This document shows, piece after piece, positions 51,099 through 58,854 of a DNA stretch of 64,000 bases. Source of the DNA: Sphingopyxis sp. UBA6723 (GTDB taxonomy: Bacteria; Pseudomonadota; Alphaproteobacteria; Sphingomonadales; Sphingomonadaceae). The notes under the pieces are model-generated. The model was given only the letters and a program-made list of their open reading frames with translations, was not told the DNA's origin and did not search any database. The stretch's first letter is position 1, and each line of letters opens with the position of its first letter. Position numbers and translations under genes: made by a program. The DNA lies in assembly GCF_002454115.1 (NCBI RefSeq), contig NZ_DKIH01000010.1, forward strand, positions 367,172 to 431,171, given 5' to 3'.

Positions 51099-52190
51099 TC
51101 ATTGATCGAAAACGATCACCGACCGCGCGGCGTCGCCTTTCTTCATCTTGTCGAACCCTTGGTTGATCCGCTCCAGCGGGATCGTCTCGGCGACGATGCT
51201 GTCGAGATCGAGCAGGCCTCGCAGGTAGAAATCGACGAGGCGCGGGATGTCGACGGGGAAGCGGTTGCCGCCCATGATCGCGCCCTGCAATTTCTTGCCC
51301 GAGAGCAAGTCCATCGCCGACAGGCCAACCTTTTCCGACAAAGGCATCATGCCCAGGATCGTCGCAGTACCGCCGCGGCGCAGCGACGCGACGGCAAGCG
51401 CCGCCGAGGCCGGACGCCCGACAGCTTCGATCGCATGATCGACCCCGCCCTTGCTGAGCTCGAGGATCTGCTTGGCGGCATCTCCGTCCATCGCGTCGAC
51501 GACATCGGTCGCGCCCAGCTTCATCGCCAGCGCGCGCTTTTCGGGCATCGGGTCGGCGGCAATGATGCGCCCCGCGCCCGCAATCTTCGCGGCGTTGATC
51601 GTGGCCAGTCCGACCCCGCCGCAGCCGACGACCGCGACGGTCTCGCCCGGCGTCACCTTGCACGCGTTGAAGATCGTCCCCGCGCCCGTCGTCACCGCGC
51701 AGCCAATCACCGCGGCGCGGTCGAGCGGCATGTCGGGGTCGATCGCAACGCACGCATGTTCGTGGACGAGCATCGTTTCGGCAAAGGCCGACAAGTTGAG
51801 CATCTGGTTGACCAGACTGCCATCGGGGCGCGTGATGCGCGGCGCCGATCCGACTGCGCGCCGCGTATCGCCGCCCATGCACAGCGACATCCGGCCCGAA
51901 ACGCAGAACTCGCAATGACCGCAGAAGGCCGACAGGCAGGTAACAACCGCGTCGCCGACCTTCACCGTCCGCACTTCGCTGCCGACCGCCTCGACTATGC
52001 CCGCCGCCTCATGCCCCGGAATCGCGGGCAGGGGGTGCGGATAGGCGCCGTCGATGAAATGCAGGTCCGAATGGCACAGCCCGCAGGCGGCGGTGCGAAT
52101 GCGCACCTCGTGCGGGCCGCAATCGGCGATCTGTACCGTCTCGATCGACAGCGGCTGGCCGGGTTCGATCAGGATCGCGGCTTTGGTCAT
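51099..52190 (-). CDS. Zinc-dependent alcohol dehydrogenase
   Basis: A 363-residue medium-chain dehydrogenase. Catalytic zinc ligands are Cys39 in ACGLCHSDLHF and His60/Glu61 in IPGHEAAG; the structural zinc site has Cys90, 93, 96 and 104. The coenzyme loop is VAVVGCGGVGLATINAA. It probably oxidises an alcohol that feeds the neighbouring acyl-CoA pathway. Family A and family C repeats flank the gene on either side. Confidence 0.94.
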   Translation of the reverse strand: MTKAAILIEPGQPLSIETVQIADCGPHEVRIRTAACGLCHSDLHFIDGAYPHPLPAIPGHEAAGIVEAVGSEVRTVKVGDAVVTCLSAFCGHCEFCVSGRMSLCMGGDTRRAVGSAPRITRPDGSLVNQMLNLSAFAETMLVHEHACVAIDPDMPLDRAAVIGCAVTTGAGTIFNACKVTPGETVAVVGCGGVGLATINAAKIAGAGRIIAADPMPEKRALAMKLGATDVVDAMDGDAAKQILELSKGGVDHAIEAVGRPASAALAVASLRRGGTATILGMMPLSEKVGLSAMDLLSGKKLQGAIMGGNRFPVDIPRLVDFYLRGLLDLDSIVAETIPLERINQGFDKMKKGDAARSVIVFDQ

Positions 52191-52210
52191 TTAAACTACC
52201 CTCTCTGCCG

Positions 52211-52289
52211 GTTTGCCCTGAGCCTGTCGAAGGGCCGTTCTTTCTTGTGGTCAAGAAAGGCGGTGCTTCGACAAGCTCAGCACAAATGG
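52211..52289. repeat. Palindromic repeat, family C
   Basis: CTGAGCCTGTCGAAGG near 52218-52233 pairs with CTTCGACAAGCTCAG at 52266-52280, and a second hairpin CTTTCTTG/CAAGAAAG lies between them at 52240-52259. It occupies the gap between the zinc alcohol dehydrogenase and the ACAD11-like gene. Confidence 0.8.
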
Positions 52290-52297
52290 ATTGTCCT

Positions 52298-53587
52298 TTA
52301 GCGTGACACCCCGATGTCGCCCGACGAAAAGCCCGGCTCGCTCGCCGCGCTATGCTTGGCGAATTCGATGCGGGCGATCGCGCGCTCATGCACTTCATCG
52401 GGACCGTCGGCGAGGCGCAGCGTCCGCTGATGGGCATAGGCGTTGGCCAGGCCGAAATCTTCGGACACGCCCGCCGCGCCATGCGCCTGGATCGCGTCGT
52501 CGATGATCTTCAGCGCCATGTTCGGCGCCTGCACCTTGATCATCGCGATCTCGGCGGCGGCGGCCTTGTTGCCGACCTTGTCCATCATGTCCGCGGCCTT
52601 CAGGCACAGCAGCCGGGTCATCTCGATGTCGATGCGCGCACGCGCCAGACGATGTTCCCAGATGCTGTATTCGGCGATCGTCTTGCCGAACGCGACGCGC
52701 GATTGCAGGCGTTTCGCCATCTTGGCGATCGCTTCCTCGGCGGTACCGATCGTGCGCATGCAGTGGTGGATGCGGCCCGGGCCAAGGCGCCCCTGCGCGA
52801 TTTCGAAACCGCGGCCCTCGCCCAGCAGCATCGCTTCCTCGGCGTTGACGCGGACGTCCTTGAGCTCGATTTCCATATGGCCGTGCGGCGCATCGTCATA
52901 GCCGAACACGGGCAGGTGGCGCAGAATGGTGACCCCCGGCGCGTCGAGCGGCATCAGCACCATCGACTGCTGCGCGTGGCGCTTGGCATTGAAATCGGTC
53001 TTGCCCATCACGATCGCGATTTTGCAGCGCGGATCGCCCGCGCCCGACGACCACCATTTGGTGCCGTTGATGACATAATCGTCACCGTCGCGCTCGATCC
53101 GGCATTCGACATTGGTCGCGTCGGACGACGCCACCGCGGGCTCGGTCATCAGGAACGCCGAGCGGATTTCGCCGTTCATCAGCGGCAGCAGATATTTCTC
53201 TTTCTGCGCGCGCGTCCCGTAACGGTGGAACACTTCCATATTGCCGGTGTCGGGCGCCGAGCAGTTGAACACCTCGCTGGCGAACCCGATGCGGCCCATT
53301 TCCTCGGCGCACAGCGCATATTCCAGATTGGTGAGCCCCGGGCCTTCGAATGCGATCGTTTCGTCGACATGATGATGCGCCGCCGACTTGGGCGGCATGA
53401 ACAGGTTCCAGATGCCCGCGGCCTTGGCCTCGGCCTTCAGTTCCTCGACGATCGGGATGACCTTCCAGCGGTCGCCCGCCTTGTCCTGTTCCTTGTACGT
53501 CGGGACCGCCGGGCGCACCTTGCGCTCGATGAATTCGCGCACCCGGTCGCGCCAATGAGTCTGCCGGTCGGTGAGATCGAAATCCAT
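52298..53587 (-). CDS. Acyl-CoA dehydrogenase homologous to the ACAD11 dehydrogenase domain
   Basis: This 429-residue flavoprotein has AFLMTEPAVASSDATNVECR and WWSSGAGDPRCKIAIVMG in the FAD region, then GRGFEIAQGRLGPGRIHHCM and RLADGPDEVH near the C-terminus, all shared with the dehydrogenase half of animal ACAD11 and bacterial relatives. The residue aligned with the usual catalytic Glu of EGT motifs is Asp394. In ACAD11-type systems the kinase product is converted to an enoyl-CoA with loss of phosphate. It is the first gene of the minus-strand run and has a LiuR-like palindrome 18 bases upstream. Confidence 0.94.
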   Translation of the reverse strand: MDFDLTDRQTHWRDRVREFIERKVRPAVPTYKEQDKAGDRWKVIPIVEELKAEAKAAGIWNLFMPPKSAAHHHVDETIAFEGPGLTNLEYALCAEEMGRIGFASEVFNCSAPDTGNMEVFHRYGTRAQKEKYLLPLMNGEIRSAFLMTEPAVASSDATNVECRIERDGDDYVINGTKWWSSGAGDPRCKIAIVMGKTDFNAKRHAQQSMVLMPLDAPGVTILRHLPVFGYDDAPHGHMEIELKDVRVNAEEAMLLGEGRGFEIAQGRLGPGRIHHCMRTIGTAEEAIAKMAKRLQSRVAFGKTIAEYSIWEHRLARARIDIEMTRLLCLKAADMMDKVGNKAAAAEIAMIKVQAPNMALKIIDDAIQAHGAAGVSEDFGLANAYAHQRTLRLADGPDEVHERAIARIEFAKHSAASEPGFSSGDIGVSR

Positions 53588-53604
53588 CTGAGCATCCTTT
53601 CCGT

Positions 53605-53620
53605 TTACGTTCGCGTAAGC
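53605..53620 (-). promoter_or_regulatory. MerR/LiuR-like palindrome before the ACAD11-like gene
   Basis: TTTACG, four bases, CGTAAG: an imperfect inverted repeat that resembles operators I recall for MerR-family LiuR regulators of branched-chain and fatty acid catabolism. It lies 18 bases upstream of the start codon. The regulator itself is not in the window. Confidence 0.55.
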
Positions 53621-53699
53621 CTTTGGACCGATTCGTCCCGCTTTGCCAACCCCTGCGGGCCGATTATTACCTCATTCCGTCGTCAACTGACATTTTCCG

Positions 53700-55166
53700 T
53701 CATGGATGCGCGCCGCTGGCGTCGGGATCCGCGCGCGCCGCGTCACCCAAAATGGCGATCCGTGCCTCATGATCGGCGCGCGAGATCGGAAAACGCCGCA
53801 TGACGATCAGGCCTAGGATGCCGATGACGAGCACCGCTGTCATGTAACCCAAGGCCAGATTGCCAAGGATCGCATTGCTGATCTCGCCGGGCTGGGCTGC
53901 CGCGGGAAAGGCCGCGAATGACAGGATCAGCCCGGCGATGAAGATGCCGACACCCGTCGCGCATTTCTGCATGAAGAAATATCCGGCAAAGAACAGTCCT
54001 TCGGATCGCCGCCCGGTCTCGCTTTGCGATGCCTCGACAACATCGGCCATCATCGACGACGACAGGATCATCAGCATGATCGAAAAGCTGTTCGAGATGA
54101 ATACGAGCGCGAACATCACCGCCGCGCTGGGCTTGCCGGGCAGGCCGGGAAATACACCCTGGATCCACGCGAAATACATCCCGCTGTTGACCAGCAGCGC
54201 GATTGCCCCGGCCAGGATGGCGCCGTCGCGCTTGCCCAGCCGTGCCGACAGCGGCGCCACGAACAGAAAAGCGGCAATCATCGATCCAAACAGCAGAAAG
54301 ACATAGGCGATCAGCTCGCCCTGCGTCAGCTGCCAGAAAAAGCCGAGCAGATAATTGGTCATTGAAAAGGTGATGCCCTGATTGATGAAGCCGAACAGCG
54401 CGGCAAAGATCAGCCACAGAAAGGCGCGGTTCGACAGCGTATCGCGCATCTCGCCCAGTACCTGGCGCAGCGTCATCACCGGTTTGATGTCGGCCAGGTT
54501 CGACACCGCAATCCGCCGATGCTGGCCCGCCGCCGAAATCACTACCGCGCCCAGCATCATCAGCGCGCCGGTCAGCGCATAGGGGCCATAGCCGTCGGGA
54601 TCGACCAGCCCCTTTTCGCCACCGAAAAACACGCCATAGGCAAGGAGCAGGACCAGCAGCCCGCCGGCCCACCCGAACAGGAAGCGATAGCGCATGACGA
54701 TCGTGCGCTCGTCATAATCGGCGGTCAGTTCGGGGACGATCGCCACCGACGGCACCTCGCAGCACGACACCAGCGAGCGGACGATGATCGCAAAGCCGAT
54801 CAGCCAGGCCACGGTCATCGAATCGGACATTTCGGGCGGGTGCCACAGCAGCATCCACGCAATCGCCAGCGGCACCGGCGCGATATAGAGCCACGGCAGA
54901 CGGCGGCCCCAGCGGCTGCGCGTGCGGTCGGTCAATTCGCCGATCACCGGATCGACAAAGGCATCGGCGATCAGCGCGACCATGATCGCGGTGCCGACGA
55001 TCCCGGCGTCGAGGCCGACAACCTGATTGTAGAACAGCAGCAGGAAGGTCGAAAAGCCGTTGTCCTTGACGCCATAGGCGATGCTGCCCAGACCATGCGT
55101 TGCTTTCAGCCACACGGGGAGTTTTTCGGGGCGCGGCACCGCGGCGGTTGCCGCCGCTGTGGTCAC
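53700..55166 (-). CDS. MFS transporter, glycoside-pentoside-hexuronide-like (MFS_2)
   Basis: A 488-residue carrier with about twelve membrane helices. N-terminal LPVWLKATHGLGSIAYGVKD, the DPVIGELTDRTRSRWGRRLP motif and WLYIAPVPLAIAWMLLW fit the MelB-like sodium or proton symporter group. The GTG start overlaps the preceding SDR stop (GTGA), so it is co-translated. Its substrate is probably the compound whose CoA ester is degraded by the neighbouring enzymes, but this cannot be read from the sequence. Confidence 0.88.
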   Translation of the reverse strand: MTTAAATAAVPRPEKLPVWLKATHGLGSIAYGVKDNGFSTFLLLFYNQVVGLDAGIVGTAIMVALIADAFVDPVIGELTDRTRSRWGRRLPWLYIAPVPLAIAWMLLWHPPEMSDSMTVAWLIGFAIIVRSLVSCCEVPSVAIVPELTADYDERTIVMRYRFLFGWAGGLLVLLLAYGVFFGGEKGLVDPDGYGPYALTGALMMLGAVVISAAGQHRRIAVSNLADIKPVMTLRQVLGEMRDTLSNRAFLWLIFAALFGFINQGITFSMTNYLLGFFWQLTQGELIAYVFLLFGSMIAAFLFVAPLSARLGKRDGAILAGAIALLVNSGMYFAWIQGVFPGLPGKPSAAVMFALVFISNSFSIMLMILSSSMMADVVEASQSETGRRSEGLFFAGYFFMQKCATGVGIFIAGLILSFAAFPAAAQPGEISNAILGNLALGYMTAVLVIGILGLIVMRRFPISRADHEARIAILGDAARADPDASGAHP

Positions 55167-56020
55167 GCCGACGCTCCCGCCTTGGCGGCCTCCTCCATTG
55201 CCGTCAGCGCGTCGAACATGCCGGGCGTTTGCTTGTCCCACGCATGGCGCTGGCCGATCGTCAGCCCGCCGTCGACCAGCAGGTGGGTGCCGGTCATGAA
55301 ACTGGACTCTTCGCTCGCCAGATAGGCGACCGCATTGGCGATGTCGTCGGGCTGGCCGCCGCGCGCCACCGGCTGCGCCTGCGCGCTCATCCCGGCGATC
55401 ACGGCGTTGGCCTGCTCCTTCATCGCGTCGGGAACCTCGAGCGACGCGGTGAAGATATTGGTGTTGATGAAGCCGGGGCAGATTGCGTTCACGCGGATGC
55501 CGTACTGCGCGAGGTCGGTCGCAGCGACCTTGCTCAAGTGCAACACCCCCGCTTTTGCGACGGCGTAGGCGATTGGCGAATAGCCGGCCCCGAGCGCCGC
55601 GACGCTGGCGGTGTTGACGATGCTCGCGCCCTTCCGCCCCTTCATGTGCGGCGCGGCATAACGGATCCCCATCGCGACCGATTTCAGCACCAGGTCCATC
55701 GTCCGGTCCCATCCTTCGGGGGTGATTTCGTCGATTGGCGCGCGGTCGCCGCCCGCTGCGGCATTGTTGAAGACGATGTCGATACCGCCGTCCTTTGCCG
55801 CGGCCGCGTCCATCAATGCTTCAATGTCCGACGGCTTTGTGACGTCGCAGCGGACAAAGTCGATCTTGCCGTTCGACTGTTCGGCGAGCGCGCGGCCGCC
55901 TGCTTCGTCGATGTCGGCGGCAAAGACATGCGCGCCTTCGCCTGCCAGTTTCAGCACTGTGGCCTTGCCGATACCTGATGCCGCGCCGGTGACGACGGCG
56001 ACTTTGCTTGCGAATCGCAT
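55163..56020 (-). CDS. Short-chain dehydrogenase/reductase (third)
   Basis: A 285-residue SDR with TGAASGIG at 11-18, NNAAAGG at 86-92, catalytic Ser near 139 and Tyr152/Lys156 in YAVAK. It is co-translated with the MFS carrier gene and is divergent from the acyl-CoA dehydrogenase gene at 56190; the shared 169-base region holds two palindromes. Confidence 0.93.
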   Translation of the reverse strand: MRFASKVAVVTGAASGIGKATVLKLAGEGAHVFAADIDEAGGRALAEQSNGKIDFVRCDVTKPSDIEALMDAAAAKDGGIDIVFNNAAAGGDRAPIDEITPEGWDRTMDLVLKSVAMGIRYAAPHMKGRKGASIVNTASVAALGAGYSPIAYAVAKAGVLHLSKVAATDLAQYGIRVNAICPGFINTNIFTASLEVPDAMKEQANAVIAGMSAQAQPVARGGQPDDIANAVAYLASEESSFMTGTHLLVDGGLTIGQRHAWDKQTPGMFDALTAMEEAAKAGASA

Positions 56021-56099
56021 ATCCTGCTCCCGTTTTCTTTTGCCACTTAGCTTAGGGGCGAAGCGGGGCGCGTCAACGCTGGCCTGTCGGACGCTACGG

Positions 56100-56144
56100 T
56101 GCCGTAACGGCAGGGACGGGCGTCCAAGTTGACGCTTGCGTAAA
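56100..56144. promoter_or_regulatory. Divergent control region with a LiuR-like palindrome
   Basis: TTGACG, four bases, CGTAAA lies at 56129-56144, similar in layout to the site at 53605. A second palindrome, TGCCGTAACGGCA, is at 56100-56112 and also occurs at 44668-44680. Both sit between the divergent SDR and acyl-CoA dehydrogenase genes. Confidence 0.5.
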
Positions 56145-56189
56145 GCAGGCGAATCCCCCTAGATTTGGCGCGGAAGAGGAGCATTGACG

Positions 56190-57371
56190 ATGAGCGATCT
56201 GGCCGCATTCCGCGCCGAAACCCGTGCCTGGCTGGAGGCGAACTGCCCCGCCGAAATGCGCGAGCCCGTCCGCGAAGAAGGCGACGTCTGTTGGGGCGGA
56301 CGCAAATGGGTGTTCAAGAATGACGCCCAGAAGACGTGGCTCGAAGCCTGCGTTGCCAAGGGCTACACCGTCCCCGACTGGCCCAAGGCCTATGGCGGCG
56401 CCGGGCTGACCCCCGAACAGACCAAGATCCTCAAACAGGAAATGAAGCGCATCCACGCGCGTTCGCCGCTCGACAGCTTCGGCATCTGGATGCTCGGCCC
56501 CGCGCTGCTGCAATTCGGGACCGAGGAGCAGAAAGTCCAGTATCTCAATCCGATCGCGCGCGGCGAAATCCGCTGGTGCCAGGGCTATTCGGAACCCGGT
56601 TCGGGCAGCGATCTCGTCTCGCTCCAGACGTTCGGCGAAGACAAGGGCGATCATTGGGTCGTCAACGGATCGAAGATCTGGACCAGCTACGCCGACCAGG
56701 CCGACTGGATTTTCTGCCTCGTCCGCACCGACAAGGCGAACAAATATCAGGGCATCACCTTCATGCTTTTCGACATGGAAAGCCCGGGGGTCACGACCAA
56801 GCCGATCCTGCTGATCAGCGGCAACTCGCCCTTCTGCGAAACCTTCTTCGACGATGTGAAGGTGCCAAAGGACCAGTTCGTCGGCGAGATCAACCGCGGC
56901 TGGGATGTCGCCAAATATCTGCTCGGCCACGAACGCGAGATGATCTCGGGCGGCGGCGCCGGCGGCGACATGGTCAGCATCGGCGGCGCGTTCGCGAAAT
57001 CCTTTGGCAAGAATGCCGCGGGCGAACTCGACGATCCGATCCTGCGCGCCGAAATGGCGGCGTTCGATACCGACGTCTTTGCCTATCGCGCGATGGGCGA
57101 GCGTTTTATGGATATGTGGAAGACCGGCCGCGCGCATCCCGCCAGCTCGAACATGATGAAATATGTCGGCACCGAGCTCAACAAGCGCCGCCACGAACTC
57201 GTCATGTCGGGTGGCGGCAGCGAAGCGCTCGAATGGGACAGCGAAGAGACCAAGGGCGGCGCCCGCGCGCGCGGCTGGCTGCGCACCAAGGCCAATTCGA
57301 TCGAAGGCGGCACGAGCGAAGTCATGCTCAACGTCATCGCCAAGCGTATTTTGGATTTGCCGGGGGCTTAG
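56190..57371 (+). CDS. Acyl-CoA dehydrogenase, probable large subunit of a pair
   Basis: This 393-residue flavoprotein has RWCQGYSEPGSGSDLVSLQT and WVVNGSKIWTSYADQADWIF in the FAD region and IEGGTSEVMLNVIAKRILDL at the C-terminus. Similar proteins often act with a second, shorter dehydrogenase-like subunit encoded next door, as in mycobacterial steroid side-chain enzymes. GAGGAG precedes the ATG at 56190; a TTG six bases earlier is possible. The next gene on the same strand is the likely partner. Confidence 0.93.
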   Translation: MSDLAAFRAETRAWLEANCPAEMREPVREEGDVCWGGRKWVFKNDAQKTWLEACVAKGYTVPDWPKAYGGAGLTPEQTKILKQEMKRIHARSPLDSFGIWMLGPALLQFGTEEQKVQYLNPIARGEIRWCQGYSEPGSGSDLVSLQTFGEDKGDHWVVNGSKIWTSYADQADWIFCLVRTDKANKYQGITFMLFDMESPGVTTKPILLISGNSPFCETFFDDVKVPKDQFVGEINRGWDVAKYLLGHEREMISGGGAGGDMVSIGGAFAKSFGKNAAGELDDPILRAEMAAFDTDVFAYRAMGERFMDMWKTGRAHPASSNMMKYVGTELNKRRHELVMSGGGSEALEWDSEETKGGARARGWLRTKANSIEGGTSEVMLNVIAKRILDLPGA

Positions 57372-57382
57372 AACGGAAACAC

Positions 57383-57566
57383 GCCCTCCCCTTCAGGGGA
57401 GGGCAGCGAGACTTGGCAGCTTGCTGCCTAGTCGCAGCGGGGTGGGCCTCGCAGGCCGCGCAAGGCCGCTGGCCCCCACCCCAACCCAGTGGCGGGTCGA
57501 TCATGCCCCCGGCATGATCTAAACCGTCCGGGGGACGGTTTACCCGCCACTCCTGAAGGGGAGGGG
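57383..57566. repeat. Palindromic repeat, family A, copy 4, interrupted by a nested element
   Basis: It begins with GCCCTCCCCTTCAGGGGAGGGC at 57383-57404 and has the inner hairpin GGCAGCTTGCTGCC at 57415-57428 between GACTT and TAGTC. Its far end (CCTGAAGGGGAGGGG) is split from the CCCCAACCC that normally joins it by the 64-bp element described separately. Confidence 0.87.
57488..57551. repeat. Nested 64-bp three-stem palindromic element
   Basis: Terminal inverted repeats AGTGGCGGGT and ACCCGCCACT enclose two perfect hairpins: GATCATGCC/GGCATGATC (57499-57519) and AAACCGTCC/GGACGGTTT (57521-57541). The whole can fold as a three-way junction. It interrupts a family A element. No other copy is visible in this window. 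Confidence 0.8.
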
Positions 57567-57581
57567 CTTAGGAGAAACAAA

Positions 57582-58700
57582 ATGCCACTCTACTACAATG
57601 ACGACCAGGCGATGCTCAAGGACAGCGTCGCGCCCTTCGTCGCCGAACAGGCCCCCGTGTCGCACCTGCGCAAACTGCGTGACTCTGCCGACGCCACGGG
57701 CTTCTCCCGCGACCTGTGGGCGCAGTTCACCGAAATGGGCCTGCCGGGGATGCTCGTTCCCGAGGCGCATGGTGGGCTCGGCATGGGCCATATGGAGGCG
57801 GGGATCGTGCTCGAGGAAATCGGCCGCAACCTGACCCCCTCGCCCTTCCTGTCGACCAGCGTCGGCGCGGTCGCCGCGCTCGCCAAGGCGGGCGGCACAC
57901 AGGCGGGCCGCTGGCTTCCCGCCATTGCCAGCGGCGAGGCGATCATCGCACTCGCGATCGACGAAGGCGCCAAGCACCGCCCCGACCGTATCGCGACCAC
58001 CGCGACGCGCGCCGGCAATGGCTTTCGTCTCGATGGCAAGAAAAGCTTCGTCCTCCATGGCCATGTCGCCGACATGAGCATCGTCGCGGCGAAGACCGAC
58101 GGCGGAATCACTTTGTTTGCGGTGCCGAAGGATGCCAAAGGCGTCACCGCCGATCCGCGCCGCCTTGTCGACTCTTCGCTCGCGAGCCATGTCACCCTCG
58201 ACGGCGTCGAGGTCGATGCCGACGCGGTGATCGGCGAGGTCGATGCCGGCGGCGACATCCTCGACGCGCTGCTCGCCGCCACCCGCACCGGTGCCGCCGC
58301 CGAAATGGTCGGCGTCGGGCAGGGCGCGATGGACATGACCGTCACTTATCTCAAGGAACGCAAGCAGTTCGGCAAGCTGATCGGCGAGTTCCAAGGGCTC
58401 CAGCACCGCGCCGCGCATCTCTACGGCGAAATGGAAGTCGCGCGCGCTACCGTTATGAAGGCGCAGCAATTGCTCGATGAAGGCAATGAGGGCGCCAAGC
58501 TGATGGTCTCGGTCGCCAAGGCCAAGGCCGGCCGCGCCGCCAACCTCGCGGTGCGCGAGGGCGTGCAGATGCACGGCGGCATCGGCATGACCGACGAATA
58601 TGACATCGGCCTCTATATGAAACGCGACCGCGCGCTCGCCGAATTTATGGGCGACGTGCATTACCACATCGACCAGGTCGCGCGGATGAACGGGTACTGA
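57582..58700 (+). CDS. Acyl-CoA dehydrogenase-like protein, probable small subunit
   Basis: This 372-residue protein has dehydrogenase features LGMGHMEAGIVLEEIGRNLT, TPSPFLSTSVGAVAALAKAG, KERKQFGKLIGEFQGLQHRA and a C-terminus DRALAEFMGDVHYHIDQVAR that lacks the EGT-type catalytic segment of one-chain enzymes. That pattern is typical of the non-catalytic or complementary subunit of two-chain acyl-CoA dehydrogenases. A GGAGAAAC site precedes the ATG at 57582. Confidence 0.92.
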   Translation: MPLYYNDDQAMLKDSVAPFVAEQAPVSHLRKLRDSADATGFSRDLWAQFTEMGLPGMLVPEAHGGLGMGHMEAGIVLEEIGRNLTPSPFLSTSVGAVAALAKAGGTQAGRWLPAIASGEAIIALAIDEGAKHRPDRIATTATRAGNGFRLDGKKSFVLHGHVADMSIVAAKTDGGITLFAVPKDAKGVTADPRRLVDSSLASHVTLDGVEVDADAVIGEVDAGGDILDALLAATRTGAAAEMVGVGQGAMDMTVTYLKERKQFGKLIGEFQGLQHRAAHLYGEMEVARATVMKAQQLLDEGNEGAKLMVSVAKAKAGRAANLAVREGVQMHGGIGMTDEYDIGLYMKRDRALAEFMGDVHYHIDQVARMNGY

Positions 58701-58711
58701 GTTAATTGAAA

Positions 58712-58835
58712 CCCCTCCCCTTCAGGGGAGGGGCAGCGAGACTTGGCAGCTTGCTGCCTAGTCGCAGCGGGGTGGGCACCGAAGTCTGCGCAACCTCGCA
58801 ACCCCCACCCCAACCCCTCCCCCGAAGGCGAGGGG
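58712..58835. repeat. Palindromic repeat, family A, copy 5
   Basis: Outer hairpins at 58712-58733 (CCCCTCCCC/GGGGAGGGG) and 58814-58835; inner hairpin GGCAGCTTGCTGCC at 58745-58758 flanked by GACTT and TAGTC. Same orientation as copy 4. It fills the gap before the next SDR gene. Confidence 0.88.
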
Positions 58836-58854
58836 CTTTAAGGAGCCCACTAGA

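Noticed and set aside
57488..57551. Cloverleaf-like fold taken as a tRNA
   Set aside because: It has only three stems, no anticodon-loop, T-loop or D-loop consensus, and is too short for a tRNA.
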